Assembly: GCA_037893245.1 (NCBI GenBank) | Contig: JBAIAA010000531.1 | Location: forward strand, 310,001 to 374,000 | DNA length: 64,000 nucleotides | Direction: 5' to 3' | DNA from: Crossaster papposus | Lineage: Eukaryota > Echinodermata > Asteroidea > Velatida > Solasteridae | Shown: positions 10,876 to 23,479 of the stretch, piece after piece | How positions within the stretch are numbered: the first letter of the stretch is position 1 | Layout of the letters: each line of letters opens with the position of its first letter | Notes under the pieces: generated by a model | The model's database searches: none | The model's input: only the letters and a program-made list of their open reading frames with translations | Told to the model about the DNA's origin: nothing | Program-made: the position numbers and the translations under genes

Positions 10876-13800
10876 TTTAACAAATTTGCAAATTTGATTG
10901 CGTAAAAAGGGACGAAATTTACCAAAATTTTCAGAGCACGAAAATATTCATCGTGCGATATCATACGCCAACTTTTGTAACAATTGGCGCGTTGTAACAG
11001 ATTTCATGGGTACTTTACCATGTTTTTAGTCCAAAAAATGATAAATACACTGAAAATAATGTATAATTCCTCAATTAATTTGGGTAAACATAATCCCTTT
11101 TGTCTGAAAGTTGTTGTACTGACATGAATCTACAATCAGCTAACTCAGTCCAAATTTTGTGTCGATTGCTCATTCACAACTGATTTTAGGGCGGATTTTG
11201 ACAACTTCCATGCAAAAGGTTTCCCCCGACAACCAACTGGCAATTCTTAACAAATTTGGGAATTTGATTGTGTAAAAAGGGACGGAATTTACCGACATTT
11301 TCAGAGCACGAAAATATTCATCGTGCGATATCATACGCCAACTTTTGTAACAATTGGCGCGTTGTAACAGATTTCATGGGTACTTTACCATGTTTTTAGT
11401 CCAAAAAAATGAGTACACTGAAAATAATGTATAATTCCTCAATTAATTTGGGTAAACATAATCCCTTTTGTCTGAAAGTTGTTGTACTGACATGAATCTA
11501 CAATCTGCTCACTCAGTCCAAATTTTGTGTCGATTGCTCATTCACAACTGATATTAGGGCGGATTTTGACAACTTCCATGCAAAAGGTTTCCCCCGACAA
11601 CCAACTGGCAATTCTTAACAAATTTGGGAATTTGATTGTGTAAAAAGGGACGGAATTTACCAAAATTTTCAGAGCACGAAAATATTCATCGTGCGATATC
11701 ATACGCCAACTTTTGTAACAATTGGCGCGTTGTAACAGATTTCATGGGTACTTTACCATGTTTTTAGTCAAAAAAATGATAAATACCGGTACACTGAAAA
11801 TAATGTATAATTCCTCAATTAATTTGGGTAAACATAATCCCTTTTGTCTGAAAGTTGTTGTACTGACATGAATCTACAATCTGCTCACTCAGTCCAAATT
11901 TTGTGTCGATTGCTCATTCACAACTGATATTAGGGCGGATTTTGACAACTTCCATGCAAAAGGTTTCCCCCGACAACCAACTGGCAATTCTTAACAAATT
12001 TGGGAATTTGATTGTGTAAAAAGGGACGGAATTTACCGAAATTTTCAGAGCACGAAAATATTCATCGTGCGATATCATACGACAACTTTTGTAACAATTG
12101 GCGCGTTGTAACAGATTTCATGGGTACTTTACCATGTTTTTAGTCAGAAAAATGATAAATACACTGAAAATAATGTATAATTCCTCAATTAATTTGGGTA
12201 AACATAATCCCTTTTGTCTGAAAGTTGTTGTACTGACATGAATCTACAATCTGCTCACTCAGTCCAAATTTTGTGTCGATTGCTCATTCACAACTGATAT
12301 TAGGGCGGATTTTGACAACTTCCATGCAAAAGGTTTCCCCCGACAACCAACTGGCAATTCTTAACAAATTTGGAAATTTGATTGTGTAAAAAGGGACGGA
12401 ATTTACCGAAATTTTCAGAGCACGAAAATATTCATTGTGCGATATCATACGACAACTTTTGTAACAATTGGCGCGTTGTAACAGATTTCATGGGTACTTT
12501 ACCATGTTTTTAGTCAGAAAAATGATAAATACACTGAAAATAATGTATAATTCCTCAATTAATTTGGGTAAACATAATCCCTTTTGTCTGAAAGTTGTTG
12601 TACTGACATGAATCTACAATCTGCTCACTCAGTCCAAATTTTGTGTCGATTGCTCATTCACAACTGATATTAGGGCGGATTTTGACAACTTCCATGCAAA
12701 AGGTTTCCCCCGACAACCAACTGGCAATTCTTAACAAATTTGGAAATTTGATTGTGTAAAAAGGGACGGAATTTACCGAAATTTTCAGAGCACGAAAATA
12801 TTCATCGTGCGATATCATACGCCAACTTTTGTAACAATTGGCGCGTTGTAACAGATTTCATGGGTACTTTACCATGTTTTTAGTCAAAAAAATGATAAAT
12901 ACACTGAAAATAATGTATAATTCCTCAATTAATTTGGGTAAACATAATCCCTTTTGTCTGAAAGTTGTTGTACTGACATGAATCTACAATCAGCTAACTC
13001 AGTCCAAATTTTGTGTCGATTGCTCATTCACAACTGATTTTAGGGCGGATTTTGACAACTTCCATGCAAAAGGTTTCCCCCGACAACCAACTGGCAATTC
13101 TTAACAAATTTGGGAATTTGATTGTGTAAAAAGGGACGGAATTTACCGACATTTTCAGAGCACGAAAATATTCATCGTGCGATATCATACGCCAACTTTT
13201 GTAACAATTGGCGCGTTGTAACAGATTTCATGGGTACTTTACCATGTTTTTAGTCCAAAAAATGAGTACACTGAAAATAATGTATAATTCCTCAATTAAT
13301 TTGGGTAAACATAATCCCTTTTGTCTGAAAGTTGTTGTACTGACATGAATCTACAATCTGCTCACTCAGTCCAAATTTTGTGTCGATTGCTCATTCACAA
13401 CTGATATTAGGGCGGATTTTGACAACTTCCATGCAAAAGGTTTCCCCCGACAACCAACTGGCAATTCTTAACAAATTTGGGAATTTGATTGTGTAAAAAG
13501 GGACGGAATTTACCGACATTTTCAGAGCACGAAAATATTCATCGTGCGATATCATACGCCAACTTTTGTAACAATTGGCGCGTTGTAACAGATTTCATGG
13601 GTACTTTACCATGTTTTTAGTCCAAAAAAATGAGTACACTGAAAATAATGTATAATTCCTCAATTAATTTGGGTAAACATAATCCCTTTTGTCTGAAAGT
13701 TGTTGTACTGACATGAATCTACAATCTGCTCACTCAGTCCAAATTTTGTGTCGATTGCTCATTCACAACTGATATTAGGGCGGATTTTGACAACTTCCAT

Positions 13801-15725
13801 GCAAAAGGTTTCCCCCGACAACCAACTGGCAATTCTTAACAAATTTGGGAATTTGATTGTGTAAAAAGGGACGGAATTTACCAAAATTTTCAGAGCACGA
13901 AAATATTCATCGTGCGATATCATACGCCAACTTTTGTAACAATTGGCACGTTGTAACAGATTTCATGGGTACTTTACCATGTTTTTAGTCAAAAAAATGA
14001 TAAATACACTGAAAATAATGTATAATTCCTCAATTAATTTGGGTAAACATAATCCCTTTTGTCTGAAAGTTGTTGTACTGACATGAATCTACAATCTGCT
14101 CACTCAGTCCAAATTTTGTGTCGATTGCTCATTCACAACTGATATTAGGGCGGATTTTGACAACTTCCATGCAAAAGGTTTCCCCCGACAACCAACTGGC
14201 AATTCTTAACAAATTTGGGAATTTGATTGTGTAAAAAGGGACGGAATTTACCGAAATTTTCAGAGCACGAAAATATTCATCGTGCGATATCATACGACAA
14301 CTTTTGTAACAATTGGCGCGTTGTAACAGATTTCATGGGTACTTTACCATGTTTTTAGTCAGAAAAATGATAAATACACTGAAAATAATGTATAATTCCT
14401 CAATTAATTTGGGTAAACATAATCCCTTTTGTCTGAAAGTTGTTGTACTGACATGAATCTACAATCTGCTCACTCAGTCCAAATTTTGTGTCGATTGCTC
14501 ATTCACAACTGATATTAGGGCGGATTTTGACAACTTCCATGCAAAAGGTTTCCCCCGACAACCAACTGGCAATTCTTAACAAATTTGGAAATTTGATTGT
14601 GTAAAAAGGGACGGAATTTACCGAAATTTTCAGAGCACGAAAATATTCATCGTGCAATATCATACGACAACTTTTGTAACAATTGGCGCGTTGTAACAGA
14701 TTTCATGGGTACTTTACCATGTTTTTAGTCAGAAAAATGATAAATACACTGAAAATAATGTATAATTCCTCAATTAATTTGGGTAAACATAATCCCTTTT
14801 GTCTGAAAGTTGTTGTACTGACATGAATCTACAATCTGCTCACTCAGTCCAAATTTTGTGTCGATTGCTCATTCACAACTGATATTAGGGCGGATTTTGA
14901 CAACTTCCATGCAAAAGGTTTCCCCCGACAACCAACTGGCAATTCTTAACAAATTTGGAAATTTGATTGTGTAAAAAGGGACGGAATTTACCGAAATTTT
15001 CAGAGCACGAAAATATTCATCGTGCGATATCATACGCCAACTTTTGTAACAATTGGCGCGTTGTAACAGATTTCATGGGTACTTTACCATGTTTTTAGTC
15101 CAAAAAATGATAAATACACTGAAAATAATGTATAATTCCTCAATTAATTTGGGTAAACATAATCCCTTTTGTCTGAAAGTTGTTGTACTGACATGAATCT
15201 ACAATCTGCTCACTCAGTCCACATTTTGTGTCGATTGCTCATTCACAACTGATATTAGGGCGGATTTTGACAACTTCCATGCAAAAGGTTTCCCCCGACA
15301 ACCAACTGGCAATTCTTAACAAATTTGGGAATTTGATTGTGTAAAAAGGGACGGAATTTACCGAAATTTTCAGAGCACGAAAATATTCATCGTGCGATAT
15401 CATACGCCAACTTTTGTAACAATTGGCGCGTTGTAACAGATTTCATGGGTACTTTACCATGTTTTTAGTCCAAAAAATGATAAATACACTGAAAATAATG
15501 TATAATTCCTCAATTAATTTGGGTAAACATAATCCCTTTTGTCTGAAAGTTGTTGTACTGACATGAATCTACAATCTGCTCACTCAGTCCAAATTTTGTG
15601 TCGATTGCTCATTCACAACTGATATTAGGGCGGATTTTGACAACTTCCATGCAAAAGGTTTTCCCCCGACAACCAACTGGCAATTCTTAACAAATTTGGG
15701 AATTTGATTGAGTAAAAAAGGACGG
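10876..15725. repeat. Tandem array, 13 copies of a ~370-bp unit (left arm)
   Basis: TTCCCCCGACAACCAACTGG recurs at 11221, 11589, 11965, 12335, 12705, 13075, 13442, 13810, 14180, 14550, 14920, 15290 and 15661, giving steps of 367-376. Copies are nearly identical. Shared variants (AGCTAACTCAG, AATGAGTACACTG, GACAACTTTTG, AAATTTGGAAATTTG) recur about five units apart, pointing to duplication of blocks of units. No coding frame. The right arm has one unit at 18030-18440. Confidence 0.95.
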
Positions 15726-16105
15726 AATTTACCCTCCAAAATCCTCCAATATCAATCATTGCATTATTTGGAGGATTTAGGAAAATATAGACATGCAACC
15801 CAGCATTTATATGTCGATATGTAAAATATTCCCATAATTAATTTAGCGTTCTGGAATTGAGATTCAGTGTCGCAATTATTTCCAGTGTCGCAATTATTTC
15901 CAGTCTCCCAAAATTTAGTGGTCTTTATGTGTTGAATTAGATCTGTGTCAACTTGAGAAAATAAAGAGGCACTGCTAATTAAATTCATTTTTACTGAAAA
16001 TCTGGGCTAATGCTAATAAACGATGTATAATTTTTTTTTAAAGATCCCTTTCGATAAATACTGTATTTTTGTATTCGAGAGGCGTATACAGGTAGATTCA
16101 ATTTA
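15725..16105. repeat. Array-flanking segment B' (right side of array)
   Basis: Fuller version of the 10640-10870 segment, directly after the last array unit and in the same orientation. Its reverse complement is present in the right palindrome arm at about 17660-18025. Confidence 0.7.
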
Positions 16106-18029
16106 ACCTTGGAAATTATATTTGAAGGTGTCAAAATAGTTTTCTTTTTTTAATTGCGCCATAAAAACAATTATCATTTTTGAAGAAAATTAAAATTGAA
16201 AGTTTGGCCTAATCATTTGCAGTGAAATATCCTTGTCCAAGCATTTTACATGAATTCACAAGCATTTGTTCCACTTTTGCAACATATAATAACAGGGGCC
16301 TTGTACCCCAGACCATTTTGGTGGGCAATAAGTACTTGGCCAGCATACAAGCAAGCAAGCAAGCAAGCTTTTGTTATTCAAATTTATGGGTAATAATCTT
16401 TCTATGTGCCAGGTATCCTGTGCAGTGTTCCCCTTCAAACTGTCCACCTTAACTCATGTACCAAGATGAGTGAGAGTGGAAGCTTTTGTTATTCAAATTT
16501 AAGGGTAATAAACCATCTTCTATATGTGCCAGGTACATGTATCCTGTGCAATGTACACTATATGGTAAACTGTACATCCTCACTCTTGTAGATTATCTAG
16601 TAGATTATATAGTTTTACTCTTAAATGTACATTTTGTACTTATATACCTCAAATACAAATTAAAAGCAGTGAAACAGTGATTTTCACAGCATTTCATTTA
16701 GTTAAGGCCTGCCAAACAATAATCGACAACAATTTTTCTCTGGAACTATTGATTTTCATAGGTTTTGTAAAAAAGTTTGTCCGGGTTGAATCAAGAACCA
16801 CCTACATTTAAGTGTTAAGCGTACACTTCCGTGTGTATCTGCAGACTCAAAATGTATACATTAATTTTTGGCATCAGTTTTACCATTTGTTTTCACATAA
16901 ATAGTTTTGTTTAACTTGCATTTTTTACTTTATGCATAGACATACCACCATGGACATACCTACATGTATGCGTATGTCTATACCCATACATGTAGGTATG
17001 TCCATGGTATGTCTATGCATAAAATAAAAAATTGCCGTCGATTATTGTTTGGCAGGCCTTAAATGAAATGCTGTGAAAATCACTGTTTTACTGCTTTTAA
17101 TTTGTATTTGAGGTATATAAGTACAAAATGTACATTTAAGAGTAAAACTATATAATCTACTAGATAATCTGCAAGAGTGAGGATGTACAGTTTACCATAT
17201 AGTGTACATTGCACAGGATACATGTACCTGGCATATATAGAAGATGGTTTATTACCCTTAAATTTGAATAACAAAAGCTTCCACTCTCACTCATCTTGGT
17301 ACATGAGTTAAGGTGGACAGTTTGAAGGGGAACACTGCACAGGATACCTGGCACATAGAAAGATTATTACCCATAAATTTGAATAACAAAAGCTTGCTTG
17401 CTTGCTTGCTTGCTTGCTTGTATCATGCTTGTATGCTGGCCAAGTACTTATTGCCCACCAAAATGGTCTGGGGTACAAGGCCCCTGTTATTATATGTTGC
17501 AAAAGTGGAACAAATGCTTGTGAATTCATGTAAAATGCTTGGACGAGGATATTTCACTGCAAATGATTAGTCCAAACTTTCAATTTTTATTTTCTTCAAA
17601 AATGATAATTGTTTTATGGCGCAATTAAAAAAAGAAAACTATTTTGACACCTTCAAATATCTTTTCCAAGGTTAAATTGAATCTACCTGTATACGCCTCT
17701 CGAATACAAAAATACAGTATTTATCGAAAGGGATCTTTAAAAAAAAATTATACATCGTTTATTAGCATTAGCCCAGATTTTCAGTAAAAATGAATTTAAT
17801 TAGCAGTGCCTCTTTTTTTTCTCGAGTTGACACAGATCTAATTCAACACATAAAGACCACTAAATTTTGGGAGACTGGAAATAATTGCGACACTGAATCT
17901 CAATTCCAGAACGCTAAATTAATTATGGGAATATTTTACATATCGACATATAAATGCTGGGTTGCATGTCTATATTTTCCTAAATCCTCCAAATAATGCA
18001 ATGATTGATATTGGAGGATTTTGGAGGGT

Positions 18030-18440
18030 AAATTCCGTCCTTTTTTACACAATCAAATTCCCAAATTTGTTAAGAATTGCCAGTTGGTTGTCGGGGGAAA
18101 CCTTTTGCATGGAAGTTGTCAAAATCCGCCCTAATATCAGTTGTGAATGAGCAATCGACACAAAATTTGGACTGAGTGAGCAGATTGTAGATTCATGTCA
18201 GTACAACAACTTTCAGACAAAAGGGATTATGTTTACCCAAATTAATTGAGGAATTATACATTATTTTCAGTGTATTTATCATTTTTTGGACTAAAAACAT
18301 GGTAAAGTACCCATGAAATCTGTTACAACGCGCCAATTGTTACAAAAGTTGGCGTATGATATCGCACGATGAATATTTTCGTGCTCTGAAAATTTTGGTA
18401 AATTTCGTCCCTTTTTACGCAATCAAATTTGCAAATTTGT
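18030..18440. repeat. Single array unit in the right palindrome arm
   Basis: Reverse complement of one ~370-bp unit with the same flanking segments as the left-arm array. It shows what the arm looks like without array expansion. Confidence 0.9.
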
Positions 18441-20133
18441 TAAATTGAATCTACCTGTATACGCCTCTCGAATACAAAAATACAGTATTTATCCAATTCA
18501 ACACAAAAAGACCACTAAATTTTGGGAGACCGGAAATAATTGCGACACTGAATCTCAATTCCAGAACGCTAAATTAATTATGGGAATATTTTACATATCG
18601 ACATATAAATGCTGGGTTGCATGTCTACCGTATATTTTTCTAAATCCTCCAAATAATGCAATGTTTAATATTGGAGGATTTTGGAGGGTAAAGTTCCGTC
18701 CTTTTTTTACACAATAAAATTCCCAAATTTGCCAGTTGGTTGTCGGGGACAATACCATAACTATTGCACGTAAAGCTCGTACGTACAGATACAAGTGAAA
18801 TATTCACTTTATTTAAGTACCTTGTTGCGTGAAAATTTAACCAAACTAAGTGACGATTTTAATGATTGGAAAAACGTCTTTGATCGCAGCAGGGATGTGG
18901 GCCTTTTCCAAACCCCCGGCTTTTTTTTCTCATTTTTCCCCAGTTTATCTTGACAAATACTTTAATTAAATGATGCAAGAAATTGTAATAATCAAACCTG
19001 CTTAACTACAGATAATTAGTTTATATTGAAATCCCCTAATTTGCATAATTTATGCAAAAATGTTGATTGTTAAGGGAACCTTATTTGTCCCCAATTAATG
19101 TTGAAAAATAGATGGATGTACTACGGGCATGAGGCTCAACTATGGATGACAGTTTTGCATCATCAAGGTAGTCCTAGCCTTTTTCATCTTCAGGCTCACT
19201 GGTGGTGGTATCCATACTGGAACATCACTGCCACAAGAGGAGGACCACAGTAAAGCTGCAAAAATAATTGAACAAATTATTTGCCTTAATTTGTTACAAA
19301 GAGAAGGTGTAGAGCCAAGAAAATGCGATTTACTGATTGGAGTATAACAACAAAAGGAAATACTAAAGAACCAATAACAACTTATTCAAAATCAATAAAA
19401 CAAATTATCAAACAAAATATACATATTATTTAAAAAAGACTTTAGTACATGTAGTAAAATCATGTTCCACTCCTCACATAGGGATGTCCATAATGATAAA
19501 ATATTTGTAAAAATGGAGGCAGAAGAAATAATCACGATTATAAAAAAAAAAATATGCCAGAAGAAAATTATTACCCTAAACGTTTATTAATTGGATTATT
19601 GCCACGTTAAAATGAATTATTTAAGCGCAAAACGCGCCAGATAAGCGTCACAAAATTTACAACCCCTGTTTAGGTAAATGTTATCGCCCAAAATGGCAAC
19701 ACGCTCGCTTAAGTTGTCTTTCGTAAAATGGGAACGGTTTTGCTTTAAATTCACAACTAAAAATGTTTAATTGGTGTATCTGATATCACGTATTGTCTTT
19801 GAATGTTAATAAATTCAACATCAGTTACGAAATTGGGACACAATTTTGCACAGATTGACGTTAAAACGCAGGTTTTCTAACGCTGCATCGTCGCTTGTTT
19901 CACGGGAATTACGAGATCATCGTGTACTATGTTGGGACGGCGGTGGTACGGTGTGCACACCACTGGCACTGCCGTCCCAACACGGCGTGGAAAGTGGTCG
20001 CGCGAGCGAAGTCTCGGATTCCAACTCAACATGCCCCCCTAAGGCTAAAAGTACATTTTTCGACAAATGGTAGGCCTTACGGACTTTTTGTCAGTATGGT
20101 AGGATTGTTTAATGTCTACTTTTGTATACATAC

Positions 20134-20397
20134 CTTGTCGTTTGGTGATTCTTGTTGATTATGGATCGCTTTAGGACCGTGAAAAACTGTTTTCGATCGC
20201 AAAAATTGGAACCCGTTGTCGATTTTGTACGCGAACGGACCCGAAGTAAGCAGCATACTCTTTCCGATGATGACGTTTTCTAAGCCAACCATACAGCATA
20301 CAGCACCGTTTTGTATAACCATAACGGATTGCCGTTTATCGGCAGTAGTACCAGGATTTGGGTGTAAATTATATGCCACAAAGTGACATTTCCCAGC
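20134..20397 (-). other. Exon-like open segment in right palindrome arm
   Basis: Reverse-complement twin of 8914-9177, with the same 88 codons and the same splice-like borders. Preservation of the frame in both arms may only reflect how recent the duplication is. Confidence 0.3.
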
Positions 20398-21811
20398 CTA
20401 TTGAAATTCCAAAGTAATGGTAGGCCACATGTTTGCCTACTGGCTGATACAATGTAGTACATGTTGTAGGTCAGCTGTCAATCATTGTCTGGATTTCTTG
20501 CCCCTACTTGGAATATATTCGGAAAATACTCCCGAATATTTCTCCTGTGGTTTTACTTTATTTCTCTTGCACTATAAAGCGTTTATTATGTAAAATTACA
20601 TCACGGAACCATTATAAATTAAAAAATGTAACGAGCTCGTACAATTTCCACGAAATAGATCGTTTTTGTTAAAGACAAGAAAAACGGAAAATAAATCGTA
20701 TTAAATTTTACCCTTAAATTTGTTGGAAAAATGTTTAGGAGCTCAAAATATTAGGTGTTAAGGTTCCGTTTATTTTTTGTATTCTTCCTTTTTTAAAAAC
20801 AATGAAACCAGAAATAAATGTTATTAAATAAACCTTGAATTGATTTCGCTAGCCTTGTAGTTGTCAGGTGTACCTGTATGTCGATTTTCTTAGATATCAG
20901 AAAAACCAAGAATAAAATCGTATTATTATTTACCCCTGGAATCGGTTGGAAAAATTTTAGAAGTTCATTCAAATAAGTCTTTAAGTATCCTTTCTCTTTT
21001 TTTCTTCTTTAAAAACAAAGACAATAACATAATTAACCTTAGGAATATAACCTTTTTTTGTTCATCTTAATACATTTTGTAAATAGGTACGGCAAACTTT
21101 TTTTTAAAAATTACTTACAGCCAACTTAATGACCATCGGTTGGGACTAGAGATAAATAAATTCACTCCAGGAATAAACCGATCAGGGCCTATTAAATAAA
21201 ATCTGTGTCTGCCTGGCAAGGGTTGGCGTAGGTAAATACAATGTATCTTTGTTGGAGATAAGCGGGCCTGGACAACATTCTTTGAGTAGCACTTTGTGTT
21301 GAGAGAACATCTGTGCTGAATGAAAGAAGAAAGTAAACACCCAATGACAATGAAGATTTTTGTAACTGGACCTCAGGATTGGATAACAATCTTTTCACTG
21401 GGGAAGTGGTGAGCGGTGCTGAGGCTTTGATGTTGGTCTTTTCAAGAAACTCGGTGGGGTCATTGTAATCTTTTAGGAACTGGTATTGCAATTTTCGGTA
21501 TAAGCTTAGGCCTACTCTGAAGACGTGTGCGCTTATGCTTATCTTGGCATTTTTTTCACTAGACCGCCGGACTACTTAGGAAAGGGTTTTGACTAGACCG
21601 CGCTGTTTTGTGATAGGAATGTTGTTATTCATTGATCGTTTACAACTAACCTTTGTAAGTTAATTAGGTCAAACACTTACCCAGGATGGTTTGGTAACGG
21701 TCTCAAATCCTTACAAATATGTGGGCCACCGCAGAATCATTGTCCGAGAGCGCCTATTGCAACAAAAGACACTCCGCTAATCCGCCAACAATGGGCACGC
21801 GCTCGGCAAAG

Positions 21812-21980
21812 TTTTCACGTATTTTGTACGTGAAAGATCAACCCTAGCAACGAGGCTAGCTCCACAAATACGTGATACTTTGACATACGTGAAAAGTGGA
21901 CTTATCACGTTTTTTAATACGTGAAAGATAAGTCTATTGTTTACTTTTCACGTTTTTTGTTCCAACAAAAGGTTTTCACG
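21812..21980. repeat. Subterminal ACGTGAAA cluster, right arm
   Basis: Mirror image of the cluster at 7334-7500 in the other palindrome arm, with the same motif order reversed. Confidence 0.65.
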
Positions 21981-22556
21981 TAGTCGGGCTTCATAGTGAC
22001 ATGTGCATACAATGGAATTTCTGTGGCCCTTGTCCTGGTATGAAAAGGTCATTGTACTGGGCACTTCCATTTGTTTGAGGGTAATTTGTTGGATAAGTAA
22101 TCAGTTTACACAGACCCCCCAAAACATCCCCCAGCAGGCAGGAGGATCTAGAAGGATTCAGGGCAATAGCCATACTAGCAGAATTGAGAAGGATTTAGAA
22201 GGATCCAGGTTCCTTGAGCTTTTAACTCTTTACTACAGAAGGATATAGGAGGATTGAGGTTATGTCTTAGCCAAACGAGCCGGGAGGGTTAGGGTTAAAG
22301 AACATGAAAAGTATGTATTAAAAGGAAGGGAAAAAAGATGACCAACAACATTTAAAATCATTTAAAAAAATTAAAAGATTTGTTCTTTTCAATTTATGAT
22401 TTGTTTCTATGATCCAGTAGCATTGTTGTCATATTAGACAAGTGTAATATTTACCATCAACGGCAACACTTTTGTGGTGCTTCCATTAGCCCATGTAGAA
22501 AAGAAAATTGACTGATGGATTTATGGCAGATTGGGTCCAGTGTCTATAAATAGGAT

Positions 22557-22640
22557 TAGGGGTGTAACGAATCACCAAATGCATCAATAATCATGATACC
22601 AAAAGTGATACTAAATTATGTATCATGATACATACCGTAC
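22557..22640. mobile_element. hAT-like transposon end fragment
   Basis: TTAGGGGTGTAACGAATCACC looks like the common TAGGGGTGTAACGA terminus of hAT elements and is followed by CATGATAC-type inverted words. No matching opposite terminus was found, so it is a remnant. Confidence 0.4.
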
Positions 22641-22789
22641 ATGTAGGTCTTAGGCAGAGATTAATAGACTGAGCTGAGTGAGCAATAAAATGGGCACTAA
22701 TATTGGAGACAAATTATTAGCCTTCCTGCACAATAAAAATAGTTAATGTAGCTGTCCAACCGTATCGCATGTATAGTACAGTGCAATTG

Positions 22790-23110
22790 AAATTTAACGA
22801 TGGGAATGGGAAATTGTGTGAAAAAAATGTGAAAACAGTTTCTCACTTTGTAAAAAAGCATGAAAATTGGTTTCCCACCTATAAGGTGTGTGAAACAGTG
22901 TAAAACTCGCTGCGAATGGGAATGTGAAATTTTGTGAACAAAATATGAAAACGGTTTTCCGCTTTGTGAAAAGGTGTAAAAACAGAGTCCCACTATGTGA
23001 ACAAGTGTAAACATTGCTGTGGGAATGTGAAATTTTGTGGGAAAAAATGTGAAAACGGTTTTCACATTGTGAAAAAGTGTGAAAACAGTTTCCCACTTCG
23101 TGAAAAGATT
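22790..23110. repeat. Degenerate minisatellite of GTGAAAA(N)GTGTGAAAAC words
   Basis: Repeated phrases such as TGTGAAAACGGTTTTC, GTGAAAAAGTGTGAAAAC and GGGAATGTGAAATTTTGTG. The long antisense open frames here are produced by the repeat. Confidence 0.7.
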
Positions 23111-23159
23111 TGAAAATTATAGATTTGCATGTGCGTGAAATTTAGTGTGCGTGAAATCA

Positions 23160-23335
23160 TGTGACCCTTCCTTCCGCTCCAAACCGACAGGGGTCTCATA
23201 ATTTAAAAGTTGAAAATGATGTAAACCTACATTAAACGATGATAGTCACTGGCAAGGTTGTACTTTTCAAAAAAGTTACCAACGACGTCATAAAGTAGTT
23301 ATAGCGTCATTCCAGCGGCAGGCTCAAACAACAAA
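23160..23335 (+). repeat. Diverged direct repeat, copy 1
   Basis: Begins TGACCCTTCCTTCCG(C/G)TCCAAAC and ends near GCGGCAGG; resembles 24170-24335 throughout, with many substitutions. An old duplication; the TTAA MITE at 23480-23917 lies between the copies. Confidence 0.65.
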
Positions 23336-23479
23336 TAATCAGTTAATTCGTTTGGCGAAGTTTGCTGAAATCACTTTATAATTGATGTACATGTATATAA
23401 TCAGCTTTATGCTAAGAACAAGTTAAGGGGGAGAGATATTGATGACTTAACCAGTCCGGAAGTTACAATGAAAAGAGCT

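Larger units (their letters stand above)
7313..21998. repeat. Giant palindrome (inverted repeat), arms 9.7 and 5.0 kb
   Basis: From CACTATGAAGCCC at 7313 to GGGCTTCATAGTG at 21998 the sequence reads almost the same on both strands. The left arm is 7313-16970, the centre spacer 16971-16984 (14 bases) and the right arm 16985-21998. The arms look near-identical by eye apart from single-base changes. Two large differences account for the length gap: about 12 extra copies of a ~370-bp unit in the left arm, and ~200 bp near 16727-16930 missing from the right. No target duplication is obvious. It could be a very large foldback transposon or a recent inverted duplication. Confidence 0.95.
6861..22298. 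mobile_element. TTAA-flanked MITE split by the giant palindrome
   Basis: Left end TTAA CCCTAACCCTCCC (6861-6877) and right end GGGAGGGTTAGGG TTAA (22282-22298) are perfect inverted repeats bounded by TTAA, the piggyBac-type (or Kolobok-type) target site. The body, seen at 6878-7112 and 22135-22260, repeats an AGAAGGATTGAGG word. The palindrome at 7313-21998 separates the two halves. Related elements are at 23480, 53369 and 55105. No transposase is present. Confidence 0.7.

Noticed and set aside
10876..15725. Regular ~370-bp repeats as a CRISPR-like array
   Set aside because: Units are joined head to tail without unique spacers and lie in a eukaryotic intron; this is a satellite.
7313..21998. 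Palindrome as a pure assembly or foldback-read artefact
   Set aside because: Arms differ by an array expansion and a ~200-bp block, and the two halves of the host TTAA MITE continue on either side. Long reads are still needed to be certain.
22697..23096. Antisense open frames of 100-122 codons
   Set aside because: They arise from the GTGAAAA minisatellite, with repetitive low-complexity products.
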